From positions 1 to 36,525 of the forward strand of contig JAAVHK010000130.1 of assembly GCA_014799765.1 (NCBI GenBank): a stretch of 36,525 nucleotides of DNA. Reading direction: 5' to 3'. The stretch is from Ruminococcus sp. Its GTDB lineage: Bacteria > Bacillota > Clostridia > Oscillospirales > Ruminococcaceae. Of this stretch, positions 36,469 through 36,525 are shown piece after piece. The notes beneath the pieces were generated by a model. That model ran no database searches. It was not told the DNA's origin and was given only the letters and a program-made list of their open reading frames with translations. The stretch's first letter is position 1, and each line of letters opens with the position of its first letter. The position numbers and the translations under genes were made by a program.

Positions 36469-36525
36469 TTTTTTTTGTAACTTATATGGATATAATAAAT
36501 TATTGATTAAAAATAATAATAGCTA

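Noticed and set aside
1-36525. CRISPR array, prophage, IS element or rRNA operon
   Set aside because: No regularly spaced direct repeats, transposase/integrase ORFs or rRNA-like sequence seen.

Overview
The window is an origin-proximal chromosomal segment from a low-GC Firmicute, most like Oscillospiraceae/Ruminococcus (inferred from gene content and order, no search run). The right half is the classic dnaA / rpmH-rnpA-yidD-yidC-jag-mnmE-mnmG-rsmG-noc-parA(soj)-parB(spo0J)-serS block. To its left are: a thioredoxin / minimal FTR-like protein / flavodiiron cluster; a P-type ATPase-TerD-AIM24-TerD operon; feoB; a zinc-ribbon protein coupled to an ADP-ribosylglycohydrolase; tRNA-Met and tRNA-Glu; spoVAD-spoVAE; a second Ca-type ATPase; a mazF-like toxin; DUF2809; hydF; malic enzyme; an LDH-family dehydrogenase; argG; a GNAT protein and a truncated DJ-1/PfpI-like gene. 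No rRNA, CRISPR, prophage or transposon was seen. Main second-look items: (1) at least 12 degenerate parS-like 16-mers (TGTTCCACGTGGAACA-type) over about 25 kb, several 1-4 bp from stop codons; (2) a Noc-like ParB paralog with eroded GERR and ENxQR motifs; (3) a near absence of GATC (one seen by eye); (4) an LDH-family enzyme with Arg at the specificity position, next to malic enzyme, which predicts malate dehydrogenase; (5) a 67-aa FTR-like protein with unusual Cys spacing beside thioredoxin and FprA. All calls come from reading the sequence and supplied ORFs; no database search was possible.
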